A stretch of 64,000 bases of DNA from Daphnia carinata (Eukaryota; Arthropoda; Branchiopoda; Diplostraca; Daphniidae): assembly GCF_022539665.2 (NCBI RefSeq), contig NC_081339.1, positions 1,302,001 through 1,366,000 of the forward strand, written 5' to 3'. This document shows positions 1 through 9,179 of the stretch, one piece after another (the stretch's first letter is position 1; every line of letters begins with the position of its first letter). Under the pieces are notes generated by a model, which saw nothing but the letters and a program-made list of their open reading frames with translations, searched no databases and was not told where the DNA came from. The translations under genes were made by a program, and so were the position numbers.

Positions 1-1
1 T

Positions 2-1495
2 GCCACGCCCACAACAGAAAAATCCACAACAACGACAAGCGTGACGACGACTACGAAGCCAACAATAAAAACAACATTGGGAACAACGACAAAAAAAACG
101 GTAAAAACTACGACTACAATTAGGCCAATTGTAACCACAGCAACAAACAAACTCACAACAACGCATAAAATTACAACTAAGCCAAGTATGACGTCAACTT
201 CATCAAAACCCCCAGCAACTACAAAGCCAATAATCACGTCAACAAGCATTAAACCTACCACTACGGCTAGGCCTACGACAACTGTAAAAATAACTTCGAC
301 TTCAACAACCAGTACAACTACTAAGCCTACGTCAACGACAACTATGCCCACTACGAGTTCCACAACAACAGCTTCAACACCAACGCGCCAGCCAAACACA
401 ACTACGCAAAGTACGACGACAGTAAAAGAAAGTTCGACGACCCCACAACCGACAACACAGACAGCCAGGATGACCCCATTAGCTACAGCAGAAACAACGA
501 CTACAACAGAAGAAAATCAAGTTCAGGCCATAGAAGAAGACAATATTCAAAATTTACCGCCAGCAGAGTCCCTGTTAATGGACCAGAAAACAGAAGAATC
601 ATTAAATACTGAAAATATAGAAAGCGGTCTCCCCAAAAACATCGAGGAATTCAACGAAAAGATTAAATACGAAATAAGCAAGATGCACGACCAATACAAA
701 ATCAGCATTGAAACAGAACACGAGAACAAACTCGCAAAACAAATTCGAGATATGTATTGTCAACTATCGGCCATCAAAAGAACACAAGCTGTTATCTTAG
801 CTCAAACAAATGGAATTTTGGCCGCAGCAGCAGTAGGTTTACCAATCTGCACGAGACTACAAGGCTTCGGTCAAGCAATGACACTTCAACAATGCGAAGC
901 CAAAAGAATTTTTATATCAGCAAATGAAACAAAATGTGGATTTCAACCGTTCTTTACTTACGAAGGAAAAAACTGTACGATCGGAACAGATGGATGGTCA
1001 ATTCATCCATTTTCCGATTGTTTTTGGAAAGCACCGTTAGTGAATTTGAATGGAAATCCACACACTTGGGAACACAACTCTACAACAGGAGATTGGATAC
1101 GACAGAAACCTAGCATTCACATGCCTAATCTAGACCTCATTACAGAATTTGAAGAACTCCACCTAAATGATTTCGACTTCTCGCTAAAAAGTCATCCAGC
1201 ACACGAGACAATGGAGATGGAACAATTAAATATTCTAAATGACCTAGTTGGCAGAATGCAAGAAGGAAATTCCAATTCTGTTGGAGATATTGTGATGTCA
1301 GAGCAACAAGATAATCAAATAGGTCACATGTTTTCATGGTTCGACAAATTGAAAATAATAGGCCTTTCAGCGATTGGATTTGTGATATTCCTCGTATGTT
1401 TACGAATCTTCATCATTTGCAACCCCATCTCGAAGATTAAAGAACATATCCGCCGAAACCGGAAGTTTACAAGCAGATACGATGATGATGCATAG
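2..1495 (+). CDS. env: Env-like glycoprotein, 5' partial, mucin-like and membrane-anchored
   Basis: The frame is already open at base 2, so the start lies upstream of the window. The first 150 or so visible residues are almost entirely Thr with Ser, Pro and Lys, a mucin-like tract expected to be heavily O-glycosylated. A Cys-containing ectodomain follows (about 760-1130), with Asn-X-Thr/Ser sites and a predicted transmembrane helix at about 1355-1421, then a basic cytoplasmic tail. The product would be a type I surface glycoprotein giving the element a virus-like envelope. The ectodomain is about 95 percent identical by eye to that of copy B, which lacks the mucin-like tract. The frame stops at 1495; the rest of the tail continues in another frame (1519-1764), so the cytoplasmic end is truncated here. 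The N-terminal half seen in copy B suggests a chuvirus-like glycoprotein, which is tentative. Confidence 0.8.
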   Translation, partial: ATPTTEKSTTTTSVTTTTKPTIKTTLGTTTKKTVKTTTTIRPIVTTATNKLTTTHKITTKPSMTSTSSKPPATTKPIITSTSIKPTTTARPTTTVKITSTSTTSTTTKPTSTTTMPTTSSTTTASTPTRQPNTTTQSTTTVKESSTTPQPTTQTARMTPLATAETTTTTEENQVQAIEEDNIQNLPPAESLLMDQKTEESLNTENIESGLPKNIEEFNEKIKYEISKMHDQYKISIETEHENKLAKQIRDMYCQLSAIKRTQAVILAQTNGILAAAAVGLPICTRLQGFGQAMTLQQCEAKRIFISANETKCGFQPFFTYEGKNCTIGTDGWSIHPFSDCFWKAPLVNLNGNPHTWEHNSTTGDWIRQKPSIHMPNLDLITEFEELHLNDFDFSLKSHPAHETMEMEQLNILNDLVGRMQEGNSNSVGDIVMSEQQDNQIGHMFSWFDKLKIIGLSAIGFVIFLVCLRIFIICNPISKIKEHIRRNRKFTSRYDDDA

Positions 1496-1506
1496 AGGAA
1501 GATCAC

Positions 1507-1588
1507 GAACTCGCATCAATGATACCGGCACGAGAAACAAATTATCATTCAGAACTCGCATCGATACCGGCACGAGAAACAAATTATC
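1507..1588 (+). repeat. Short tandem duplication in the env tail
   Basis: A segment beginning gaactcgcatc and ending aaattatc occurs twice head to tail (1507-1551 and 1552-1588). Copy B carries only one unit, followed by about 20 codons that copy A lacks. Together with the nearby one-base frame change this has reshaped the cytoplasmic tail of copy A. Confidence 0.8.
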
Positions 1589-1764
1589 CACGACCAAGCG
1601 CACCAAATTCATTAATCTACCCATCTATCGAAGAAGCCGACACACCCAAAAGATGTACAGGAAAACACACAACATGTACTTACGTCGTTGGGTATGGCAT
1701 GGTTTGGGAAGACCTATGTCGTTGCATGTCAGAAACAGACAACAGTAATTCAGCCAAAAAGTAA
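1519..1764 (+). pseudogene. env: Displaced end of the env cytoplasmic tail
   Basis: This frame encodes the last 70 or so residues of the tail seen uninterrupted in copy B (ending near 50962 on the other strand), including a shared Cys-containing C-terminus that ends SNSAKK. It is out of frame with the main env frame because of a small indel near 1482-1495, just after an Asp-rich stretch. It is not a separate gene. Between here and the antisense gene (1765-2188) the sequence is AT-rich and I see no coding signal. Confidence 0.75.
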
Positions 1765-2188
1765 GTGTCAAGGTCATCGAGTAAGTCCCAAGGTCATCGA
1801 AATTAGAAGTAGCCACTAAACATACCCCTCAACAATTTAATTAATTACATAATAAATTAGTAGCCCCAGCGAATAACACACTTACCAGTATTTAAAAACT
1901 TCAACAATTAAGTTGATTCTTATTTTTTTCCCTTACCATTGTGCCTTACTCGGAACTTTATAGTAAAACAAACATAGAAACAAACTCAAATAAAAATTTT
2001 TGTATTCCCAACTAACACATTATCTACAAAATCTAAAGCAAAAACAAAACAATAAACTTAAAAAACTTTATGATAGACAAAACAAACAAACACACAAATT
2101 CGAATAATTTTTTCGTATTTCCACCTAACACCTTAACTACAAAATAACAAACAAAAACAAATAATAACACAAACAAAGGAAAATATAA

Positions 2189-2457
2189 TCATTCGTCCGC
2201 GGAATCACGTTCGGGAAGAGGATCACCATAGAGTAGATAATTGTAAATCTGGGCAACATGTGTTATCGCCAACCGATCTTCATGTTCTTCTTGGAGATGC
2301 TCCCGCATCAACCGAGACAACGTTGGAGTAGAGTGATAAATATCATCACCAGACTCCAGCCACCAAAGAAACCGGGCGAACCTCAAAGGATAGACATCGC
2401 GGTAACGTGCGTACCCAAGATGGTTGCTGAAAGAAATCAGATTATTACTCCAACGAA

Positions 2458-2492
<35 letters not shown>

Positions 2493-2732
2493 ACAAACTT
2501 ACAGATACTAATAATCATTAATCCAAGGGCGCTTATACCCGAAATCACGTGGTGGAGCATCCGGCATATCAAAGGCCATTCGAAAAATGCTGAGGAAAAA
2601 GCTATGATCTTCCGTACGGAACCTCCGGAAAAGGCTTTCGGGAGAAGAAAAAATGGAACGATCAACACACCACAGTGCTATATCAACCAGAGAGCGATAC
2701 TGAAAAACATATCTATATTCGAATGGCTCCAT
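2189..2732 (-). pseudogene. Antisense two-exon accessory gene, copy A
   Basis: This gene reads opposite to its retroelement. Exon 1 is 2732-2503 (ATG at 2732-2730; another in-frame ATG lies at 2768) and exon 2 is 2426-2189, joined by removing an intron with GTAAGT and TTTCAG ends. The spliced product is about 155-170 residues, rich in Arg and aromatic residues, with a motif RFARFLWWLESG early in exon 2 and an acidic C-terminus. I do not recognise the family. The homologous region of copy B encodes the same protein through the same splice junction, and many differences are silent in this frame (for example GCC/GCT, CTT/CTC, CTG/TTG), which argues that this strand was under coding constraint. 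Here a TAG at 2510-2508 interrupts exon 1 just before the donor, where copy B has TAC. It faces away from the ankyrin gene. Confidence 0.7.
2427..2502 (-). other. Predicted 76-bp phase-2 intron of the antisense gene
   Basis: On the minus strand the segment begins GTAAGTTTGTG, runs through a 33-base T tract (A on the + strand, 2459-2491) and ends TTTCTTTCAG. Removing it joins CT to C, giving a Leu codon followed by Asn-His, exactly as at the corresponding junction in copy B. The T tract serves as an extreme polypyrimidine tract. Read through without splicing it would give a poly-Phe run. Confidence 0.7.
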
Positions 2733-3178
2733 CGAAAAAAAAATATATAAATAAATAATAAAACTCAAAACAAGAGCAACAAAAAGAAGCAGTAATCTCT
2801 ACGAAAGAACGAAGATAACTAACTCAAGAAGTTCAATATAATCTCTATAAGAAACGACAACGACTGAAAAAGGAATAAAGAAAGTTCAAATACAAACAGG
2901 ATTTTCGTCGCCTCGCACTACGATAAATCCAAATGTCAACGCACCACAAGACGTAGAACCAAGGGGATAAAACAGAAAAAAGAACATAATTAAATGCACG
3001 AAAACTTGTTATTAAATTAAGAACATAGATCAAGAACTTAAAGGAAAAGAAAAAAAAAAAAGCAATGCGACAAACTTTGAAAGGTTTGAAAAAATGAGAA
3101 ACTCTCCCCAGTGTTTCAACGGCATAAATCCAGCAAAGTTTCACAATACAGAGTGTGCATCACGTTACTCAACTCAAA
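2733..3178. promoter_or_regulatory. Divergent intergenic region between antisense gene and ankyrin gene (copy A)
   Basis: About 446 bp separate the two divergent start codons. Blocks are shared with the same interval of copy B, for example ggaataaagaaagttcaaa (near 2872) and tacgataaatccaaatgtca (near 2919), and a tataagaaa motif near 2846 is shared too. Conservation of a non-coding core between two diverged protein genes suggests a bidirectional promoter. That is inference; no start site is visible. Confidence 0.5.
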
Positions 3179-4558
3179 ATGGCAAACAATTTCATCACCA
3201 AAATTTACGACTGTAAAGGTACAATCATCCCCAGAAAAATGGAAAAAATACACGAACTGTTCACCATCGAGAACACTAAAAGTGAGGATAGCCAACAGCA
3301 GGGCAGAGCAAGAGAAAGTCCGAAAAGTACGGATGAAAACAAGAAATTAGTGCAATACATGGGATGGAATGGAATAGAAACGGAAAAGAACGACTTTTAC
3401 GGAAATAAAGAGGAAGTAAATGACAGCAGTGAATCAAGTGATGATGAAAACGAGGGACTAATGGCGTATAGTGGAATAGAACCCAATAGGGAAAGTGAAT
3501 ACAGTGTTGATTTTATATTAGGATATGACAGTAACACCTACCTTCAATGTGAGCCTCCCCAAAAAAGGAACAAGCCGGACGACCAACAGAGGGAAACGGA
3601 ATCATGCAAAAACTGTCGGATGAAAACGATGGCATCCATATCAGCGGAGCGAGCAGAAAAAATCCAACTACGAAGACAAGCCATGATAGACTTAGAAAAC
3701 GGAAAACTTTCATTAACAATGATGGGAGCTTCAATGCAGGTAGTAAGAAGGTGCATCCAAAACAAATTCAAAACACAACAGGGTTGGCCAAGACAGAAGA
3801 TGGCCACATACCTCAATGAAAGATTCGATGAGGAACAGACACTACTCCACACCAGCGTACGAAGATGTAGGTACGACATCACCGATCTTCTACTATCCTT
3901 CGGAGCAGACTCGGAAATACTCTATCATGGTCATATCGCAGCGGCCGAAAATGATCTGCTGTTACTAAGAATCCTAAAACATAACAACTGCGAATTTACA
4001 GCTCGCAACTACAACGGAGAAACTCCCTTAATGTTGGCAATCTCACACAAAAACCAAGAATGTGCAAAGTTAATATGGACACCGACTAACATCAACATTG
4101 TAACACCTGACGGTAGAACCGTTCTACATTATTTAGCCATGTATGGCCTAGAAGATCTGGCCACCCAAATTTGCGCGAAGAGAATTATTAATATCAACCA
4201 ACAAGACGACTCAGGCGAAACCGCCTTACACATAGCAACCGGATTCAACCGAATCGACATGATCGAGATTTTACTGCTACACGGAGCAGACGCAGGGATA
4301 AAAGACTCCCATGGACACGCGGCTGGATCAGAAACATGCAGCAAAAGAGCGCAAATCATATTCCAAAAATGGGAGCTAAAACATAACAGTAGTTTCCTGA
4401 CTAGAAATAAAAGAAAAGAACACCAACAATACTGCCGCGAGGAAAATGAACAAGCCATAATCAACATAGCAGAAATACCGGGCAGAAAGAAAAGCAAGAA
4501 TCAAAGAAGAAAAGAAAGGAGACACTACGCCAGCAATCTTTTTAAAAAACACATATAA
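3179..4558 (+). CDS. Ankyrin-repeat protein carried by the retroelement (copy A, intact)
   Basis: This is an uninterrupted frame of 459 residues from the ATG at 3179, chosen because copy B has the matching ATG and the upstream extension starts only at a GTG. Residues 1-150 are charged and Ser/Glu-rich, with an acidic SSESSDDENEG stretch. A CxxC follows near residue 142, then four or five ankyrin repeats from about 210 to 370 with typical TxLHxA and LLLxGAD signatures. The C-terminus is very basic (GRKKSKNQRRKERRHY), a likely nuclear or RNA-binding signal. Ankyrin repeats bind proteins; virus-borne examples such as polydnavirus vankyrins imitate IkappaB, and a similar host-directed role here is only inference. 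Relative to copy B, four codons are missing between repeats near 3929 (in frame). The gene lies between the divergent intergenic region and the 3' LTR. Confidence 0.85.
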   Translation: MANNFITKIYDCKGTIIPRKMEKIHELFTIENTKSEDSQQQGRARESPKSTDENKKLVQYMGWNGIETEKNDFYGNKEEVNDSSESSDDENEGLMAYSGIEPNRESEYSVDFILGYDSNTYLQCEPPQKRNKPDDQQRETESCKNCRMKTMASISAERAEKIQLRRQAMIDLENGKLSLTMMGASMQVVRRCIQNKFKTQQGWPRQKMATYLNERFDEEQTLLHTSVRRCRYDITDLLLSFGADSEILYHGHIAAAENDLLLLRILKHNNCEFTARNYNGETPLMLAISHKNQECAKLIWTPTNINIVTPDGRTVLHYLAMYGLEDLATQICAKRIININQQDDSGETALHIATGFNRIDMIEILLLHGADAGIKDSHGHAAGSETCSKRAQIIFQKWELKHNSSFLTRNKRKEHQQYCREENEQAIINIAEIPGRKKSKNQRRKERRHYASNLFKKHI

Positions 4559-4664
4559 CTCTTTTTATAAATTTGTGGTAAAGGAACAAGTTTTATTATT
4601 CAACCATAGCAACAACTGTAGCCGGTGACGGAAAATGCAAATTGGAGGACCAATTCTTATTATC

Positions 4665-4679
4665 GAAGAGGGGAAGGAA
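4665..4679 (+). other. Polypurine tract of copy A
   Basis: The purine run gaagaggggaaggaa directly abuts the TG of the 3' LTR. This is the expected position of the plus-strand primer in reverse transcription. Copy B has the same tract next to its 3' LTR. Confidence 0.85.
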
Positions 4680-4883
4680 TGTAACGAGCCCAAAGGCTAT
4701 CCAAAGACAGCCACACCCTCTACACCCCTCAAGCGGTTCACAAGTGAAAGTGAACGTATCCCCTCCCATTTTACCTTCAATTTGTGTGTTCTTAAGTAGT
4801 ATAAATACTGCATGTTTGTGCCATGAAATTCGGAATTGTTTCGGCAAATCCACTGTAATACACGAGGTATAAGGAACTTTACA
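4680..4883 (+). repeat. 3' LTR of copy A (204 bp)
   Basis: It begins TGTAACGAGCCC and ends GGAACTTTACA. It is homologous over its full length, and equal in length, to both LTRs of copy B. A TATA-like motif (tagtataaatac) lies at 4797-4808, placing a probable start of transcription in the second half of the LTR. It is visibly more diverged from the copy B LTRs than those are from each other. Confidence 0.9.
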
Positions 4884-6226
4884 GTAGCATAACCCACCTA
4901 AAGTACTAAGTAACTTACCTAAGTGTTGATAGGGGCATTTTTTTTAAGGGGGGTAGTCGGATTTTTTTGGAAGATACTGTACATCAATATGAGATACCTG
5001 AGACAGGGGCTGAAATAATAGTAATTAAGAAGGAACTTACTCTACAGCTTGCTAAAGAGAGGTAGCGACTCCAAGAGTGTCGTCAGAGGTCTATGTTGAC
5101 ACAAGCACTAACGGTACATAAACATTGGCATATGGAACTTCGCAGACCATGAGCGAACGACATTGATAGGCTTGCTGACCACGACTGCCCCTTGGGAGTT
5201 CAAGGTGACTTGTTATATATTAGCCACCAGCCACGGGGACCATACTGGACAGTGTTAAGTATACGAGGGCCGAGTCGGACGGTATTGGGTGACTTTGGGC
5301 GTAACGGAGAGGTATAAACGGGCAAATTCGGGCGGTATCAAACGAATTTGGACCATCACAAAAAATTGGCCGTACCCGTTTGGGCAGTTCCGGGCATTTC
5401 CTGACTAACTGAAATAAATCTATTTTTAAGGACTGCAAGTGCAGACCGGTTTGGGCGGCTTTTCAAAACCCCGTAAAAGTTTCTATTTATATCGGATGTG
5501 TAGAGGCATATTCTCACTATTTGCTATATCCTTTAGAAAGCTAAAAACTTCAGTCAGTCAGTAAACACTTAAAGTTAGAGAGAGTTTATGGCACAGGATT
5601 CTATTTGAGAAAAGGAGACAAGAGGGGCTTCGTTTGGCGATTCTTTACAATTGTGGTTTACTCCATATTTTTATTTTTTTAACTACATTTTTATACATAA
5701 ATATTTATGCCGTATTGAAATATTTTTTGACGATGTTTCAGTGTCCAATTCTTGTTTCAGGGAGCCTAGAAGTTATATGATAGTATGTTAGTCTGAATCT
5801 CGTTGAAATATAGTGAAATCATAGTGATCGAGGATATCACAGAAGTTGCTTCATTCCAATGTACAGTTTTTGGAATACTTCACAGTTATTTCTGTGATAA
5901 ACTTCGCTTAAAAATAAAAACATTATAATTGACATTCGGATGCCTTTGTTATAATACAACATAACAAATTGGTTATATAATGTAGAAAAAATGTATTTGA
6001 AATTTTACCACAAAGAAAACTACTAACTAACTACTAGTACGCATTATTTATTAGCAAAAAGCAATCAATTGCCTAATTTTTTTATAGCTACTAACATCCT
6101 ACTGACTGTCTATATTAATGCATATTCATTTTATTTAGTAGTATTACTGTCCATGTGAATATATCTTACGATTGTATAGTTCATATTAATTAGAGATATT
6201 GTTAGTTATTTTCTCAAGTTATGGAG
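4884..6226. other. No recognised gene
   Basis: AT-rich sequence with only short broken frames. A stretch near 5030-5470 has longer stop-poor reading on the + strand with two or three breaks, and could be an old transposon fragment, but I cannot name a family. Confidence 0.4.
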
Positions 6227-7562
6227 AATAGTTCCTTCCGGGAAAATCTTGCGTCCTGGGCGGTCGATTGTTAGGTGAAACAAAGTAATGTTGATAAACG
6301 TATCTGCATTTTGAAATCTGCCCGTGGAGATGAATTGGTAGAACTTCCAGAAACCTGTTGTTCACGTGTGGAAACAGTTAGGAAAACCTTTTTAAGAACT
6401 GCGACCCAGGTCACTATTACCATTTTGGAATGGCTAATGGCGTTGTTCAGATGCTTGACACATTAAAAAAAAGCATCTTTTTGATCCAACAATTAAACTG
6501 ATTGTCAACATTGATGGCGTTCCCATTGCAAAAAGTTAAGGCATAAAATTTTGGTTTATGTGGGCCTTATTGCTGGTATCAGAAATTCGTAATCATTTGT
6601 GATTGGTATTTATGATGGACCAAGTAAGCCAAAGGACATTAACTTATTCTTTGAAGATTTTGTAAATGAAATGTAAAAAAATGACAGAGTCAGGTATTGT
6701 CAGCGATAAACCAATTTTAGAAATAGAAATATTTGGTTTTGTGTGTAATGCTACTGCGCAAGCTTATATATCCGCGATAAAATCTCATAATGGATATTCC
6801 AGGTGTTCAAAATGCATCACAGAGGGTGATTGGGAGGGATAGGTAGTATTTCTTAACAAAAATGCACCACTGCTGTGTGTTCGTTTAGAAATCGGGAACA
6901 CGATGATCACCACACTGAAAAAACAATTTTAAAACGTTTGCCCATTAATATGGTTAAATCCTTTCCCCTTGATTAAATGCATTTAGTGTGCTTTGAGGTA
7001 ATGCGCTAATTACTTTGGGCTTGGATACCTGGTTCTTTAAAATACCGGGTTGGACTGAGAAGCGTTAATCAGAATTTTTCGTTGGTTATCTCAGGGTATA
7101 TGTCGTCTGTTTTTGCGCGTAAACCCAGATCCCTTCAATCAACGAACTCGCAATATAGAAAGCCACGGAATTACGCCAGTTTCTTTTGTGCACTGGTCCT
7201 GTTGTCTTGAAAACATTTTACCAAATCCTTTCTATTTGCATTTTCTAATCCTTTCTATTTGAATTTTCTATTACTACACACACAGCCATCAAAATATTAA
7301 CTCACAAAGCTTTTTGCCAGCAATTTAACAATTTTTCAAAATAAAATTACTTTTCGTTTGGGCAAGTTAATGTCGAGAATTGTATGGCAATGACGTCTTA
7401 TCATACAACGTACACAACTTAATTCAAGTGGCTGAAGACATAAAAATATTCGGCTACCTTGATTTTTTTAGTGCGTTTCCATTTGAAAATCATTTGCAAA
7501 ACGTTAAACATTTAATTAGAAAACATGAAAAGCCCTTTCTGTTGGAAAGACAAACAATAATT
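6227..7562 (+). pseudogene. Decayed CACTA-like transposase (N-terminal and central parts)
   Basis: Conceptual translation across several frames gives motifs I associate with an animal transposase family related to the Transposase_21/DUF4218 (CACTA, EnSpm) group. These are a VNIDGVP motif near 6505, a DGPSKPKDIN block near 6615, a FVCNATAQAYI block with a following Cys-x2-Cys near 6740-6820, a FPLD.MHLVC block near 6963, and YNVHNL with LDFFSAFPFENH near 7401-7500. Stops and frame changes occur every 50-150 bases, so it is inactive. Terminal repeats were not found. The family assignment rests on remembered motif order and should be checked by profile search. Confidence 0.55.
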
Positions 7563-7919
7563 GGTTTTCCGACAATCATCAGGTTCCTGTTTAGTACCAC
7601 CTTCACTGTACTTCCCTACCCCTGTTACAAGTCTTCCTGTTAGTTCGTCTCTGTAACGTCTCTCTCTCGGTGTCTGAATGTCTAGCTGACAGGTTACATG
7701 AAATGTAAGTAATAAAGACTACTGTTGAAAGATAAAACACTTGTTCTCTTATTCGCTAATCTAACACTTTCCCCAGTGATAAGACAAATTATAGAAATCG
7801 AAAAAACTGTTACACGTAGCGGACAAGGAAGAATTTGGCGTTTTGTTCAAAACAAACATTCAAAGTGCCAATTTTGACTGATTATGTCGATAACCACTTT
7901 ATGTGCCTAACATTTAACG

Positions 7920-8335
7920 CAATTTAATTGTACGTTAATATTTGACAACAATTGCCATTGCTGCATTATTCTTCAATACGAGAGTATTGTAAAAATATTC
8001 AATTTTATTCAAAACGCATCTGGCATTTTTATTGTGGGGAAAGAGTTACTGGGGCAAAAAAAAACTTTTTTATTCCCTTATTGAGTCATCGAGAATTGGT
8101 ATTTGTTTTGCAAAACAGTTGTCTCCATTACTACACTGACCGTTTTCACAGTTAAAGTGAAAGGTTGTGATGATTCCAACACTTTACGTGCGTATGACTT
8201 GTCAAACTAGCTTGTGTTTTGCTTACCTTCTCATATTTATTTGACAACGACGTGTAATTTTTCGATCTTGCAACCCCATTTTCCCTACCTTTTCCGTGTG
8301 ATTTCATTTTTGGCAGTGACGTGTAATGTCGAGGC
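7920..8335 (+). pseudogene. Possible C-terminal part of the same transposase relic
   Basis: Broken frames here read as a small Cys/Ile-rich segment (near 7945-8000), then a stretch with IVG or VTGAKK spacing and a final hydrophobic region. This resembles the end of the transposase family suggested for 6227-7562. The intervening 7563-7919 has an AATAAA-like motif and no homology I can see, and may be a later insertion. The evidence is weak. Confidence 0.3.
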
Positions 8336-9179
8336 ACTTGGGCAACAAAAGCGGTCTGTTGTTTCCCAATTCTGGATACCTCAAATTACTAATCTGTCGA
8401 GCAAGATTTTATTTCGCTGTTAGTGTGCCTTACACAACTCTTCATCAAAAATAATACGCCAAAATTCCAAAGGTAATATAAGTATGACAAAGTAAACAAC
8501 ATGTTTTAAAATTACTTTTTCGACAGATGTATTGCGTTGTCGAATTTCTCGATGAAGACAAAGGGACGATATAACTCATGCGACCTGGTTTCGTTTCTCT
8601 GGTATTGCTACAAAACCTAGCACACCCTGGGATAGTACTTCTGACGAACAGATCAACACATGTTTCACCCGTATGCTCAATCTCGGGAATTAGACCCCAA
8701 AGTCAACGTCCACAAGTTTCTCCAATTGACAGCCCTTGCCTCTTAAAACAAAGTGGAATATTGTCAAACAGCCAGCGAAAGAAGGGAAAAGAACTCCAAC
8801 GAAAACAAAACAATAAGAAACAATGGAAAATAAACGGCAATATGCTCTATCTAACAAATGCCTACAAATCACATGGAAACACAACAAGAAACGAAAAAAA
8901 AATTCAATTGACAAAAGAAAAAATATTCACCGTTTGAAGGGAATGGGAGACACATGGAAAAATAAGTCTGCATCCAACTGAATGTTGGGAATACAACACG
9001 TTTCCAACCGCAGACGACGTGGTCTAAGGGTCGGACAAGGCTGCCAGGCTGTTTTTCTTTGTTTGACGTGAATGGCCCTCGGTAGAGAGCTACTACTGTA
9101 AATCCTTTTTTGTAAATTAAACCTCGTCGTAAGTTAGAGCAATTACAACCCCTCCTATTTAACCTTGTATCGCTTTTCA
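8336..9179. other. No recognised gene
   Basis: An open frame of 119 codons at 8578-8937 (+) is Lys/Gln-rich towards its end, lacks any family signature I know and has an A-rich 3' half. I do not treat it as a gene. The right part probably includes the beginning of the LTR of gag relic C, but its left edge is not clear. Confidence 0.4.

Larger units (their letters stand above)
1..4883 (+). mobile_element. Env-bearing LTR retroelement, copy A (3' part)
   Basis: This is the 3' portion of an LTR element whose 5' half lies outside the window. In order it holds the C-terminal part of an Env-like glycoprotein, an antisense two-exon gene, an ankyrin-repeat gene on the sense strand, a purine tract and a 204-bp 3' LTR ending in ACA at 4883. 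Copy B at 47915-60032 on the other strand has the same order and supplies the missing 5' half (gag and pol). Env and the ankyrin C-terminal region are nearly identical between the copies, whereas the cassette between them is much more diverged. The family resembles Gypsy-type elements by the pol of copy B. The target duplication cannot be checked because the left end is missing. Confidence 0.9.

Noticed and set aside
1482-1748. 88-codon basic frame after env
   Set aside because: It is an out-of-frame reading of the env tail; the neighbouring frame at 1519-1764 matches copy B.
2189-2668. Single 159-codon minus-strand frame with a poly-Phe run
   Set aside because: The poly-Phe part is the T-rich intron read through, and the upstream part is in a different frame from the true exon 1. 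The two-exon model fits both copies.
2424-2750. Sense-strand frame with a poly-Lys run
   Set aside because: It depends on the A homopolymer and has no counterpart in copy B.
7623-7766. Possible solo LTR (TGTTACAAG to CTAACA with AATAAA)
   Set aside because: No target duplication and no second copy in the window; the ends are too short to trust.
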